Assembly (NCBI RefSeq): GCF_900105905.1
Contig: NZ_FNSV01000005.1
Span: 3,782,001-3,846,000 of the forward strand
DNA: 64,000 bases
Source of the DNA: Rhodococcus koreensis
Lineage (GTDB): Bacteria; Actinomycetota; Actinomycetes; Mycobacteriales; Mycobacteriaceae
Direction: 5' to 3'
In this document: piece by piece, positions 36,386 to 45,708 of the stretch
Layout: every line of letters begins with the position of its first letter
Position numbering within the stretch: the stretch's first letter is position 1
Translations under genes and position numbers: made by a program
The notes under the pieces: model-generated
What the model saw: only the letters and a program-made list of their open reading frames with translations
Databases searched by the model: none
What the model was told of the DNA's origin: nothing

Positions 36386-37072
36386 TCACAGTGAAGCCCC
36401 CGCGCACTGCACGATCGCCTGACCCGTGATGCTCCCGCCGAGCGGTCCGACGAGGAAGCCGATCAGCCCCGCCACCTCCTCCGGCGCGATGAAACGGCCG
36501 AGCGGCGGAAGCTTCGGGGGCGTCGACGTGCGTGCCGGATCGTTCAGCATCGGGGTGTCCGTCGGCCCCGGCGCGACCACGTTGACCGTGATCGCCCGGT
36601 GCACCAACTCGGCGGCCCAGGACCGCGACATCCCCACGAGGGCCGACTTGGTGGCGGCGTACTGACTCTTGCCCGCCGCCCCGGACATCGTGCGGCTCCC
36701 GACCAGGACCACCCGGCCACCGTCGCGCATCGACGGCACGAGCCCGTTGACGAGGACCTCGGCGGCCGCGACGTGGATACGCCACATGTCCAGGCCGTCC
36801 TCCACCCGGAGTTTCCCCAGGGGCGCCGAGGACTGCAGTCCGGCCGCATGGATGACGGCGTCCACCGGACCGACCGCCGTCGCCTCCGCGGACAACGCGT
36901 CGAGATCACCGAGATCGACGGCAACCCGGGCGAACCGATCGTGATCGATGCCGGGATCCCGCCTGCTGAATCCGGTGACCGACCACCCGTCGTCCAGAAG
37001 CCGGCGGGCGGTGGCGGCGCCGATGCCGGAGCTGACCCCGGTCACGACCGCCCGCTTCGCATCCCCCGTCAC
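36386..37072 (-). CDS. Short-chain dehydrogenase/reductase
   Basis: 228 residues from GTG 37072, overlapping the sialidase-like gene by GTGA. Classical SDR: VVTGVSSGIGAATARRL (TGxxxGIG), Asn-Ala-Gly equivalent IHAAGLQSS, catalytic Ser in VGSRTMSG, YAATK (Tyr-x3-Lys), and VAPGPTDTPML. NAD(P) specificity is not clear. In context it may oxidise the released sugar acid or its precursor. Confidence 0.9.
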   Translation of the reverse strand: MTGDAKRAVVTGVSSGIGAATARRLLDDGWSVTGFSRRDPGIDHDRFARVAVDLGDLDALSAEATAVGPVDAVIHAAGLQSSAPLGKLRVEDGLDMWRIHVAAAEVLVNGLVPSMRDGGRVVLVGSRTMSGAAGKSQYAATKSALVGMSRSWAAELVHRAITVNVVAPGPTDTPMLNDPARTSTPPKLPPLGRFIAPEEVAGLIGFLVGPLGGSITGQAIVQCAGASL

Positions 37073-38295
37073 GACCGGCCCCCGTCGGCAATCCAGCCCG
37101 CCTCGAGTTCGACGTACTCGATCGCCTGACGGAACCGGGTGAACGCCACGTGCAGGTGACCGTCGTTCCCGGCGGTGATGCTGGGGTACGAGTACTCACG
37201 GTTCAGGCCGTCGCGGGAGTTGTTGGACAGGCAGTAGCCGTCGCCGACCTCGATGTCGCGGCGATGCGGCCACGTCCGGCCACCGTCCTCGGACATCGCC
37301 AGCGTCATCGGCGCGCGGGGGGCACCCCAGAACGCGCTGCGGCTGTCGCCGTCGTCGAGTGGTTCCGGTTCCGCGTCCGCCGCCGCGGGCGGTGCGTCGG
37401 CGAGTCCGTCGTCGTCGATCTCGTCGTACAGGGACGTCCGCCGCGCGGTGGCGTTCACGGCGCTGGACTCGTTGAACACCAGGGCGAGCCGGTCGTCGGA
37501 CAGCACGACGAACTGGATGGACGAATTATTGTTGGGCAGTTCGGTGGCCTCCGGCTCGGTCCAGGTGTCGCCGTCGTCCGTCGAGACGCTGCGGTAGATC
37601 GAGTCCGCCCAGCGGCTGCGGTAGAGGGCGACGAGGGTGCCGTTGGAGAGGCGTCCGATGTTCATGTGCACACAGCCGACGCTGCCCGGCACGACCACCT
37701 CCCGCCAGGACTCGCCGTCGTCGGAGATCATCACGCTGCTGTAGTCGCGATCGCCCACCCATTTGCGGCCCTCGATGCGGACGCAGTGGAACACGGGCAG
37801 CAGGAGCCGCCCGGTGGGGAGTGCGATGACCGGTTGCCGCACGAACACGCCGCCGGCGTCGGTCTCCGGCAGCAGGATGTGCGCCTCGCCCCACGTCCGG
37901 CCGCCGTCGGCGGAGATGCGCCGCATGACCCGCGCCGTGTCCTGGTTGCCGGCGTGCTGGGACGTCCACAGCAACCACACGGCGCCCGTCTTCGTCACGT
38001 GCAGAACGGGATTCTGCTCCGACCGCGTCGGATCATCGGACAGCTGCACCGGCCCGGACCACACGCCCACGCCCGGGGCGAGCCGGGAGAACCAGACGCT
38101 GATGTCCGGCACGCCCTCCTGGGTGCCTGCGAACCACACGCACCCGAGGGACCCGTCGGGCAGGACCGTGAGATTGGCCGCGTGATTCTGCACCTGTGGC
38201 GCGGGGAGCAGAGCGTCGCGTCGACCCGCCTCGGCGACGTCGCGTAGGACGCCGTCGGTGGGCCGGGTATCGGTTGCGGGACTCGGTGTGGTCAT
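37069..38295 (-). CDS. Sialidase-like BNR-repeat protein, apparently cytoplasmic
   Basis: 408 residues from ATG 38295 (GGAGA ahead). Six-bladed propeller with at least four Asp-box repeats: SADGGRTW, SDDGESW, STDDGDTW and SEDGGRTW. No signal peptide or lipobox is visible, unlike most secreted sialidases. A true sialidase active site (FRIP Arg, Tyr/Glu pair) is not obvious. The function is unknown; substrates taken up by the neighbouring ABC transporter are the best guess. Confidence 0.82.
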   Translation of the reverse strand: MTTPSPATDTRPTDGVLRDVAEAGRRDALLPAPQVQNHAANLTVLPDGSLGCVWFAGTQEGVPDISVWFSRLAPGVGVWSGPVQLSDDPTRSEQNPVLHVTKTGAVWLLWTSQHAGNQDTARVMRRISADGGRTWGEAHILLPETDAGGVFVRQPVIALPTGRLLLPVFHCVRIEGRKWVGDRDYSSVMISDDGESWREVVVPGSVGCVHMNIGRLSNGTLVALYRSRWADSIYRSVSTDDGDTWTEPEATELPNNNSSIQFVVLSDDRLALVFNESSAVNATARRTSLYDEIDDDGLADAPPAAADAEPEPLDDGDSRSAFWGAPRAPMTLAMSEDGGRTWPHRRDIEVGDGYCLSNNSRDGLNREYSYPSITAGNDGHLHVAFTRFRQAIEYVELEAGWIADGGRS

Positions 38296-38356
38296 CTGCG
38301 TCTCCAGTGCGTGGATGGTGGCGGGCGGGTTGTCGACGGCGGCGGTCGCGTCACGT

Positions 38357-39931
38357 CTAGGCATGCAGCGCCGCGACACTCAGGTCGTAGGAATTCGTGG
38401 GCCGCAACGCGACACCGTCGATCCGCGAGCGGCGCGCGAGGACCGCTTTCGGGACGAACGACCACAGACACGGGCACGTGTCCCAGATCCGGCGTTGCGC
38501 ATCCGCGAGAAGTTCGCCGCGCCGGGTGGCGTCGGCCTCCTCGGAGGCCTGGGTGATGGTCTGGGTGATCTCGGGAAAGATGTACCCGTGGTAGGTGTCC
38601 CGGGTCGCTTCCTTCTCCGCGGTGCCGGCGTACATGCCCTGCATGATGGTCAGGGCCAGACCGGTCGGGCTCGGGAAGCCGTTGCCGAGGACGTCCCAGT
38701 CGCCGGCCTTGCCCTGACGCCACTGCGAGATGTCGCCGCCGGGTTCGAACTGCTGCAGGGTGGTTCGCACACCGACCGCGGACAGCATCTGCAGCACCGA
38801 TTCCATGATGTCGGTGTCGGCGGCGAACTCGCCTGTCTCCCAGATGATCTTCAGCTCCAGGTCGCGGACCCCGAGGGCGTCGAGTTCGCCGCGGGCACGC
38901 GCCGGGTCGTAGCTGTATTCGCCGGTCTCGACAGCGCCGTCGAGGGTGAGGGGAATGACCCCGCGCGACTGGGTGGCGGAGCCCTGGAGAACCTGGTCGA
39001 CGAGGGCTCGCCCGTCGATCGCGTAGGTCAGGGCCCTGCGCACCCGCGCGTCGGCCAGCGGATGCCCCTGCGGCTTCCGGAAATTGAAGAAGAGTTGATT
39101 CAGTCGCACGCCGTCGATCCGGTCGATCGAGACACCCGACAGTCCGGCGAGCTGGTCCGCCGCGTCCGGGGTGATGGAGTCGATGACGTCGACCTCGCCA
39201 CTCCGCAACGTCACGACGCGGTTCGACTCGTCCGGGACGAAGCGGACACGCACCGATTCGATCTGCGCCGGCGTTCCCCAGTAGTTCTCGTTGCGCACCA
39301 GTGTGTAGTTGCCGGTGCCGCGGTCGCTTTCGGTCACGACATACGGTCCGGTTCCCACACCGGACTGCAGTTCCTCGGGAAGGTTCGCGGCCGCCGGGGT
39401 GACGAGAATGTTCGACATGAGGTAGTCGAGCACGGGGACGGGACGTTCGGTATTGAGGGTGAAGCTGGTGTCGTCGATCTGGTCGACCGTGGGCCACTCG
39501 GGAAAGAATCCGCCGACGAAGGATCCGTCGACCTGGCTGTACATCTGCAGGGCCGTCGCGACGTCCTGCACCCGCACCGGCGTTCCGTCCGAATAGCGGA
39601 TGCCGGGCCGCAGGTGCACGTACCACTGGGTGGGTGCGACGAGTTCGAACCGGTCGGCCAGAACGAGCCGGGGCCGCAGGTCGCGGTCGATTTCGGTGAG
39701 GGCCTGCCGCACCCCCCGCTGCACCGTCAGTGCCGCATCGAACTGGTTCAGCTTGTTGTCGAGGCTCACGAGCGATCGGTTCAGGGCCAGGCTCACGGTC
39801 CTCGGTCCGGGTGTTCCGGTCGGCGTCGCGCAGCCCGCTGCGGAACCGAGCGTGAGGCCGGCGCCGAGCAGGAGACCCGACCTGAGCAGCGTTCTCCTCG
39901 AAAAACGCTGTTCGAAAAGAGAATTGGTCAT
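38357..39931 (-). CDS. Solute-binding lipoprotein of peptide/opine-type ABC transporter
   Basis: 524 residues, SBP_bac_5 (DppA/OppA) family. The N-terminus has RRTLLRSGLLLGAGLTLGS then AAGC, a lipobox preceded by a twin-arginine pair, so Tat or Sec export and lipidation are expected. RYSDGTPVRVQDVATALQM and the VRRALTYAIDGRALVDQVLQ segment are typical. ATG 39931 is chosen over upstream starts that only add basic sequence. It binds the substrate for the permeases and ATPases encoded divergently. Confidence 0.92.
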   Translation of the reverse strand: MTNSLFEQRFSRRTLLRSGLLLGAGLTLGSAAGCATPTGTPGPRTVSLALNRSLVSLDNKLNQFDAALTVQRGVRQALTEIDRDLRPRLVLADRFELVAPTQWYVHLRPGIRYSDGTPVRVQDVATALQMYSQVDGSFVGGFFPEWPTVDQIDDTSFTLNTERPVPVLDYLMSNILVTPAAANLPEELQSGVGTGPYVVTESDRGTGNYTLVRNENYWGTPAQIESVRVRFVPDESNRVVTLRSGEVDVIDSITPDAADQLAGLSGVSIDRIDGVRLNQLFFNFRKPQGHPLADARVRRALTYAIDGRALVDQVLQGSATQSRGVIPLTLDGAVETGEYSYDPARARGELDALGVRDLELKIIWETGEFAADTDIMESVLQMLSAVGVRTTLQQFEPGGDISQWRQGKAGDWDVLGNGFPSPTGLALTIMQGMYAGTAEKEATRDTYHGYIFPEITQTITQASEEADATRRGELLADAQRRIWDTCPCLWSFVPKAVLARRSRIDGVALRPTNSYDLSVAALHA

Positions 39932-40070
39932 CGTCGACCTCTCGGGACTATGGGTGTGGGGCGCAGCGATCAGGCACGGCGCGAGGCGGTTGCCCACCAG
40001 GCGATGTGATCGCCGGCACATCCAAACTCTACTCAGAGTTGCTTGAGATGCGCAAGATGGCGAGCGGGAC

Positions 40071-40087
40071 TTGCGCACAACGCGCAT
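40071..40087. promoter_or_regulatory. Putative DeoR operator in the ABC transporter divergent promoter
   Basis: TTGCGCACAACGCGCAT (40071-40087) matches the inverted copy at 36364-36379. The surrounding gap (39932-40220) serves the minus-strand binding protein and the plus-strand permeases. Half-sites ATGCGCAAG (40049-40057) and TAGTGCG (40088-40094) lie beside it. Confidence 0.55.
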
Positions 40088-40220
40088 TAGTGCGATTGTG
40101 AGCTGAGTTACAAACGAAGCTGCTGTACCCGACACGCCGCGGTGTCGACTCCTCCATCGCCGGCGTTATCGAAAGGTCGACGATGACCCCTCACGCAGAC
40201 CCCGAACGGCCGGTGACCTC

Positions 40221-41267
40221 ATGACGCAGCACGCCGCCGACACGGCGCTTGCAGCCCAGCCCCCGGACTCGGCATCATCGGCTCCCCGCCGGACCCGGAC
40301 CTCCCGCGCCCCGAGGGTGCTGACGGCGGCCATGCCCCGCTACGTCGTCAAACGCCTCGGACAGAGCGCGCTGGCCGTCTTCCTGACGCTGACCACCGTG
40401 TTCGTCCTCATCCGGATGGCGCCCGGCGATCCCGCCTACTCGATGGCCGGGCCACTGGCCAGCACCGAGGACCTGGCTCGCATCAGGGCGGACATGGGCC
40501 TCGACCAGTCCGTGTTCACCCAGTACCTGCTGTATCTCCGCGGCCTTCTCCACCTCGATCTCGGCACCTCGTACTCGTTCCAGGCACCCGCCTTCGACGT
40601 CGTCCTCGCCCGGCTGCCATACACGATCACCCTGTCCGTCGCGGCGATCGTGCTCACCACGCTGGTGGCCATCCCGCTGGGCGTGTGGATGGCGCGCCGC
40701 GCCGACACGAGGCGCGAACTCGGCGCCAACGTCGTCACGATCGCCGGCCAGTCCATGCCCGACTTCTGGACCGGGCTGATGCTCATCACCGTGTTCGCTG
40801 TCCTGATCCCGATTTTTCCCGCGGCCGGATTCACGACCTGGTCCAGCCTGGTGTTGCCCACCGTGACCGTGGCCGTCCTGCAGATTGCCCTGATCTCCCG
40901 CATGGTCCGCCGCGAGATGGTCGGCGCGTTCTCCTCGCCGTACATGACAGTGGCCCGCTCGCGGGGTGTCCCGGAGCGGGAGCTCATCTGGCGGTACGCG
41001 CTGCGGAACTCCGCGATCCCCGTGCTGACCGCTCTCGGCACCCGGTTCGCATCCATGCTCAACGGTGTCGTCGTGGTCGAGGTCGTCTTCGCGTGGCCCG
41101 GCGTCGGATCGCTGGTCGTACGGGCACTCGAGACGAGGGACTACCCCCTCATCCAGGCCACCGTCCTGGTGACCGCAGTACTCGCCGTTCTCGTCCAGCT
41201 TCTCGTCGACCTCTGCTATCCGCTCCTCGACCCGCGCGTCCGACTCGGAAAGGGAACGAGTAAATGA
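40221..41267 (+). CDS. ABC transporter permease (DppB type)
   Basis: 348 residues, six predicted membrane spans. PRYVVKRLGQSALAVFLTLT is the typical DppB N-terminus (preceded by a 37-residue soluble extension), and the cytoplasmic coupling loop is RSRGVPERELIWRYALRNSA. It overlaps the DppC-type gene by ATGA. With the adjacent genes it forms a complete inner-membrane importer. Confidence 0.94.
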   Translation: MTQHAADTALAAQPPDSASSAPRRTRTSRAPRVLTAAMPRYVVKRLGQSALAVFLTLTTVFVLIRMAPGDPAYSMAGPLASTEDLARIRADMGLDQSVFTQYLLYLRGLLHLDLGTSYSFQAPAFDVVLARLPYTITLSVAAIVLTTLVAIPLGVWMARRADTRRELGANVVTIAGQSMPDFWTGLMLITVFAVLIPIFPAAGFTTWSSLVLPTVTVAVLQIALISRMVRREMVGAFSSPYMTVARSRGVPERELIWRYALRNSAIPVLTALGTRFASMLNGVVVVEVVFAWPGVGSLVVRALETRDYPLIQATVLVTAVLAVLVQLLVDLCYPLLDPRVRLGKGTSK

Positions 41268-42208
41268 CCACCATCGTCGATCCCCCGGCGCATGCGCGCC
41301 CGTCCACGGTCACCCGCCGCGACATCGCCCGGGCCGGTGCCACCCGAGTCGCTCGCGACAGCCGGGTGAAGATCTGGATCGGCAGCATCTGCGCCCTGGC
41401 CGTCATTCTGCCGGTCGCCTGCGCACAATTACTGCCCCTGCCGTCTCCGGACGCCACCGACCTCGCCCAGCGCCGGCTGCCACCGCTGACACCCGGGCAC
41501 CTGTTCGGCACCGACCAACTCGGCCGCGACCTCCTCTCCCGCGTCCTCTACGGCGGGCAGGTATCGCTCACCGTCGGAATTCTCGCGGTGGTCGTGTCCG
41601 GACTGATCGGCCTGTGCCTCGGCGCACTCGCCGGCTACCTCGGCGGCTGGGCCGATACCGTTGTCAGCCGTCTCCTCGAAGCCCAGCTGTCGCTGCCGCT
41701 CCTCATGATGCTGCTGCTCGTCGTCGCCCTGTTCGGCCCGTCGATCCCGGTCATCACGTTCGTCATCGCCATTGCCCAGTGGCCGGAGATCGCCCGGCTG
41801 ACCCGTTCACTCGTCCTCGTCGAACGCGAGAAACCGTATATCGCGGCGTCCCGCGTGCTCGGACTCGGACGCACCGCCATCCTGCTCCGCCACATCGTCC
41901 CCAACATCATCAAGCAGGCGTCCCTCGTCGTGCTGCTGCTGCTCGCGCAGGCCGTGCTCCTCGAGAGCGCGCTGAGCTACCTCGGTGCCGGACCGCAACG
42001 TCCATTCGCCACCTGGGGCCGGATCATCTCCGACGGGCAGGACTACATCACCACCTCGTGGTGGCTGGTGACCCTCCCCGGCCTCGTCATCGTGCTGCTC
42101 GTCGTCGGTGTCAACCTGCTCGGCGACGGGCTCCGGGATCGGCCGAAGTCGCTGCGACTGCAACCGGGCGTACTACAGCGACTCCGGGCGTGGAAGGGAA
42201 TTGCGTGA
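41264..42208 (+). CDS. ABC transporter permease (DppC type)
   Basis: 314 residues. GHLFGTDQLGRDLLSRVLYG at the start of the conserved domain, then the ATPase-contact loop AASRVLGLGRTAILLRHIVP. Five to six membrane helices. It pairs with the preceding permease; ATGA overlap upstream, 1 base to the next gene. Confidence 0.94.
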   Translation: MTTIVDPPAHARPSTVTRRDIARAGATRVARDSRVKIWIGSICALAVILPVACAQLLPLPSPDATDLAQRRLPPLTPGHLFGTDQLGRDLLSRVLYGGQVSLTVGILAVVVSGLIGLCLGALAGYLGGWADTVVSRLLEAQLSLPLLMMLLLVVALFGPSIPVITFVIAIAQWPEIARLTRSLVLVEREKPYIAASRVLGLGRTAILLRHIVPNIIKQASLVVLLLLAQAVLLESALSYLGAGPQRPFATWGRIISDGQDYITTSWWLVTLPGLVIVLLVVGVNLLGDGLRDRPKSLRLQPGVLQRLRAWKGIA

Positions 42209-42209
42209 C

Positions 42210-43025
42210 ATGACGAATCTGCTGCGAGTCGACGAACTGCAGATCGAACTCATCACCGCCCGGGGCGTCATCCGCGCAGTGGACGGCGTGTCGTTCAGCA
42301 TCGACGCCGGCGAAACGGTGACGATCATCGGCGAATCCGGGTCGGGAAAATCGACCACGGCGATGGGCCTCCTCGGTCTGCTGCCCGACGACCTCGCCGT
42401 CCTCTCCGGCGCGGTGCGGTTCAAGGACTGCGACATCCTCGGACAGAAGAAAGCGCTCGCGAAGGTCCGGGGACGGCACATCGCCCTGATCCCGCAGGAC
42501 CCGATGACGGCGCTGAGCCCGGTGCACACCATCGGATCCCAGCTGCGGGAGGCGGTGCGCCACAGCGGAATCACCGGAAAGTCGAAGGAAACCGCGCGGG
42601 CCGTCGAACTGCTCGAACAGGTGCGGATCCAGAACCCGGCCGGCCAACTCGGGAAATACCCGCACCAGTTGTCCGGCGGAATGCTGCAACGCGTGCTGAT
42701 CGCCTGCTCGCTCGCGTCGGGTCCCGAACTGATCGTCGCCGACGAACCCACCAGCGCCCTCGACGTGACCGTGCAGGCCAGCATCCTCGACCTGCTGCTC
42801 GAACTCCAGGAGCGCACCGGCGTCGGAATGCTCGTCATCACCCACGATCTCGGCGTCGCCCGCTTGATGTCGGACCGCATCTACGTCATGAAGGACGGCC
42901 GGTTCGTCGAGAACGGCGGAGCCGAGGACCTCGTTCTCCACCCTCGCAGCGCCTACACCAAGAAACTGCTCGACGCCGTGCCGCGGCTCGGCGACTTCAC
43001 CACGACCGTAGGAGCGTCGACATGA
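42210..43025 (+). CDS. ABC transporter ATPase (DppD type)
   Basis: 271 residues. Walker A GESGSGKST, Q-loop PQDPMTALSP, signature LSGGMLQRV, Walker B LIVADEPTSALD and switch His in ITHDLG. It lacks the extended C-terminal peptide-specific region of some DppD proteins. Overlaps the next ATPase by ATGA; the two form a heterodimer. Confidence 0.94.
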   Translation: MTNLLRVDELQIELITARGVIRAVDGVSFSIDAGETVTIIGESGSGKSTTAMGLLGLLPDDLAVLSGAVRFKDCDILGQKKALAKVRGRHIALIPQDPMTALSPVHTIGSQLREAVRHSGITGKSKETARAVELLEQVRIQNPAGQLGKYPHQLSGGMLQRVLIACSLASGPELIVADEPTSALDVTVQASILDLLLELQERTGVGMLVITHDLGVARLMSDRIYVMKDGRFVENGGAEDLVLHPRSAYTKKLLDAVPRLGDFTTTVGAST

Positions 43026-43879
43026 ATGCCCCTCTGCTGTCCGTCGAGGACCTCGTCGTCGAATACCCGGTCCCCGACGGTGTGTTCCGCGCCGTCGACA
43101 CCGTCAGCTTCTCGGTGGACAAGGGCGCGACCCTCGCCGTCGTCGGTGAGTCGGGGTGCGGGAAATCGACTATCGCGAAATCGATCGTCCGGCTGCTCAC
43201 CCCCACCTTCGGCCGGATCCTCGTCGACGGTGCCGACATCGCGCAGCTGTCGGAGAAGGCGCTGCGGCCCTTCCGGTCTCGCGTGCAGATGGTGTTCCAG
43301 GACCCGTACGGCTCACTGGACCCGCACCTGACGGCCGTCGACATCGTCGGCGAACCGCTCCGCCTGCAGGGCGTCCGGAGCAAGTCCGAGCGGGCGCGCA
43401 GGGCCGCGGAGCTGATCGATCGCGTCGGCCTGCCCGCCACGGCGCTTCATCGCCGCCCCGCCGAGTTCTCCGGCGGTCAGCGGCAACGCATCGGCATCGC
43501 CCGGGCCCTGGCGAGCGGGCCGGAACTCCTCGTGTGCGACGAGGCCACCAGCGCACTGGACGTGTCGGTGCAGGCTCAGGTGCTCGATCTGCTCCGCGAG
43601 ATCCAGCACGACACCGGCCTGACCTACGTCTTCATCTCCCACAACCTCGGCGTCGTCCGCGAGATCAGCGACACCGTGATCGTCATGTCCCGCGGACAGG
43701 TGGTCGAAAGCGGTTCCACCACCGACGTTCTCGAACGTCCCGCCGAGCCGTACACCCGGGCCCTGCGCGCCGCCGCGCTCGACCCCACCACCATGGTCGG
43801 GATCAAACCCCGCCACCTCGTCTCGCGTTCACCCGGCGCTGCCGACGTTTCCCGCACCACATCCCGAGGAGTAGCTTGA
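43022..43879 (+). CDS. ABC transporter ATPase (DppF type)
   Basis: 285 residues. Walker A GESGCGKST, Q-loop FQDPYGSLDP, signature FSGGQRQRI, Walker B LLVCDEATSALD and switch ISHNLG. Second ATPase of the importer. The stop overlaps the aldo/keto reductase start by one base. Confidence 0.94.
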   Translation: MNAPLLSVEDLVVEYPVPDGVFRAVDTVSFSVDKGATLAVVGESGCGKSTIAKSIVRLLTPTFGRILVDGADIAQLSEKALRPFRSRVQMVFQDPYGSLDPHLTAVDIVGEPLRLQGVRSKSERARRAAELIDRVGLPATALHRRPAEFSGGQRQRIGIARALASGPELLVCDEATSALDVSVQAQVLDLLREIQHDTGLTYVFISHNLGVVREISDTVIVMSRGQVVESGSTTDVLERPAEPYTRALRAAALDPTTMVGIKPRHLVSRSPGAADVSRTTSRGVA

Positions 43880-44835
43880 TGCCCGAACTCGACCTGACCT
43901 CACTCGTGCTCGGCACGATGACCTTCGGCGACACCGTCGACTTCGACGGCGCCGCAGCGATGGTCGACGCTGCGCTCGATGCCGGAATCACGCACATCGA
44001 CACCGCCAACGGTTACGCCGGCGGAGAGTCCGAGAAGATCCTCGCCCGGCTGCTGGCCACCCGGCGCGACCGCGTCACCCTCGCCACCAAGGCCGGGATG
44101 CCCCACCCCGACGCGGGCGACCACTCACCGCTGTCCCCCGCCGGTCTCCGGTCGAGCGTCGAAGCGAGCCTGAAACGACTGGACACCGATCACGTCGACC
44201 TGTTCTATCTCCACCAGCCCGACCGCGCCACACCCCTGGCCGACACCCTGTCCACCGTCGCGGAACTCGTGTCGGAGGGAAAGATCCGCGCCCTCGGTGT
44301 CTCCAACTTCGCAGCCTGGCAGATCGCCGAACTGAACCACACCGCCGACGCCGTCGGCGCACCCCGCCCGATCGTCGCCCAGCAGCTCTACAACCTGCTG
44401 GCCCGGCGCATCGAGGAGGAGTACGTCGAATTCGCCGCGGTCACCGGACTGATCACGATGGTCTACAACCCGCTCGGCGGCGGTCTCCTCACCGGACGGC
44501 ACTCGTTCGACACGAAGCCGGCGGACGGCCGCTTCGGTGATTCGCGGCTGGCGCAGATGTACAAGGACCGGTACTGGAACACCGCGATCTTCGATGCGAT
44601 CACCCAGCTGTCGGTGATCGCCGACAAGGCCGGCATCCCGCTCACCGAACTCGCTCTGCGCTGGCTGGTGTCCAAGCCGGCGGCGGGGCCGATCCTCCTC
44701 GGGGGATCCAAGGTCGCGCACCTGCAGTCGAACATCGCCGCTGTCGCGAAGGGCACACTCGACGACGAACTGATCGACGCGTGCGACGAAGTGGGCAGCG
44801 CCCTGCGCGGACCCATGCCCAACTACAACCGCTAG
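43879..44835 (+). CDS. Aldo/keto reductase
   Basis: 318 residues, NAD(P)H-dependent TIM-barrel reductase. LGTMTFGDTV and GITHIDTANGYAGGESEKIL contain the catalytic Asp and Tyr; Lys is in VTLATKAG and His in FYLHQPD. The phosphate-binding end is LLGGSKVAHL. GAGGAG precedes ATG 43879. Co-transcribed with the ABC genes, it likely reduces or oxidises the imported substrate. Confidence 0.92.
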   Translation: MPELDLTSLVLGTMTFGDTVDFDGAAAMVDAALDAGITHIDTANGYAGGESEKILARLLATRRDRVTLATKAGMPHPDAGDHSPLSPAGLRSSVEASLKRLDTDHVDLFYLHQPDRATPLADTLSTVAELVSEGKIRALGVSNFAAWQIAELNHTADAVGAPRPIVAQQLYNLLARRIEEEYVEFAAVTGLITMVYNPLGGGLLTGRHSFDTKPADGRFGDSRLAQMYKDRYWNTAIFDAITQLSVIADKAGIPLTELALRWLVSKPAAGPILLGGSKVAHLQSNIAAVAKGTLDDELIDACDEVGSALRGPMPNYNR

Positions 44836-44849
44836 GAGAAATCGCCCAC

Positions 44850-45614
44850 ATGAGCGCCCAGGAATTCGCCGCCCGACTCCGCGGCCGGGAACGGATCGTC
44901 GGCTATTGGTCCGTGATCGACAGCCCGGTGTCGACGGAGTGGCTCGCCCACGTCGGCTGGGACTACATCGCCCTCGACCTCCAGCACGGCCTGATCGGAT
45001 ACTCCGGCATGGTCGCGGGACTCACCGCCATCGATGCCTCCGCTTCCACCGTCGGCATGATCCGGGTCGAGTCGAACGACCCGACGCCGATCGGCCGGGC
45101 CCTCGACGCCGGCGCGGCGGGAGTGATCGTTCCGCTGGTGAACACGGCAGAGGAAGCTGCCCGCGCCGTTGCTGCCGCAACCTACCCGCCCGCCGGCGTG
45201 CGCTCGTACGGGCCGATGCGCTCGCAACTGCGGATCGGCCCGACCCCGTCGGATGCCAACCGCGACACTGTCGTCGTCGTGATGATCGAGACGCCGCAGG
45301 GCCTGGCGAATGTGGAAGAGATCTGCGCCGTCCCCGGACTCGACGGCGTCTACGTGGGGCCGTCCGACCTGCGCCTCGCCGTGGGTGGTGCGCACCCGAA
45401 CGATCCGAGCGTCGACGACGAGTTCGAGGCGGCCCTGGTCCGCGTCCGCGAAGCCGCCGCGGCGGCAGGCATCGCGGCGGGCATCCACACCCCCGACGGT
45501 TCGGTAGCAGCCCGCCGACTCGCGGAGGGATACACGTTCGCGACCGTCGCGTCCGATCTCACCCATCTCAAGGCGGCCTCCGCCGCGCATCTGAAGGCGG
45601 CGACCGGGGACTGA
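44850..45614 (+). CDS. HpcH/HpaI-family class II pyruvate aldolase
   Basis: 254 residues. Metal-dependent retro-aldol cleavage releasing pyruvate or a similar 2-ketoacid. YIALDLQHGL contains the family Asp and the catalytic His, then GMIRVESND, GVIVPLVNTAEEA (Arg/Glu metal region MIETPQGLANVEEI) and GVYVGPSDLRLAVGG. TAGGAG precedes ATG 44850. It closes the operon and is followed at once by the inverted-repeat element. Confidence 0.92.
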   Translation: MSAQEFAARLRGRERIVGYWSVIDSPVSTEWLAHVGWDYIALDLQHGLIGYSGMVAGLTAIDASASTVGMIRVESNDPTPIGRALDAGAAGVIVPLVNTAEEAARAVAAATYPPAGVRSYGPMRSQLRIGPTPSDANRDTVVVVMIETPQGLANVEEICAVPGLDGVYVGPSDLRLAVGGAHPNDPSVDDEFEAALVRVREAAAAAGIAAGIHTPDGSVAARRLAEGYTFATVASDLTHLKAASAAHLKAATGD

Positions 45615-45626
45615 CAGGCGCTCCGC

Positions 45627-45674
45627 GCCCGTGCGCCTTTCTGGTTGTTCGCGCTACCAAAAAGGCGCACGGGC
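45627..45674. repeat. Dispersed inverted-repeat element, copy 1 (terminator-like)
   Basis: Arms GCCCGTGCGCCTTTCTGG (45627-45644) and CCAAAAAGGCGCACGGGC (45657-45674) pair with one mismatch around a 12-base loop. It is 13 bases after the aldolase stop. An almost identical element is at 60556-60605, also directly after a gene stop. The T-rich run inside each arm would suit bidirectional termination. Confidence 0.75.
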
Positions 45675-45708
45675 GGCGAAGCCGCCTGAAGAGATGCAGG
45701 ATCGAATC

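Noticed and set aside
36386-37072. SDR considered as a steroid-pathway enzyme
   Set aside because: It is in the sugar-acid module, overlaps the sialidase-like gene and has no KstR-type operator.
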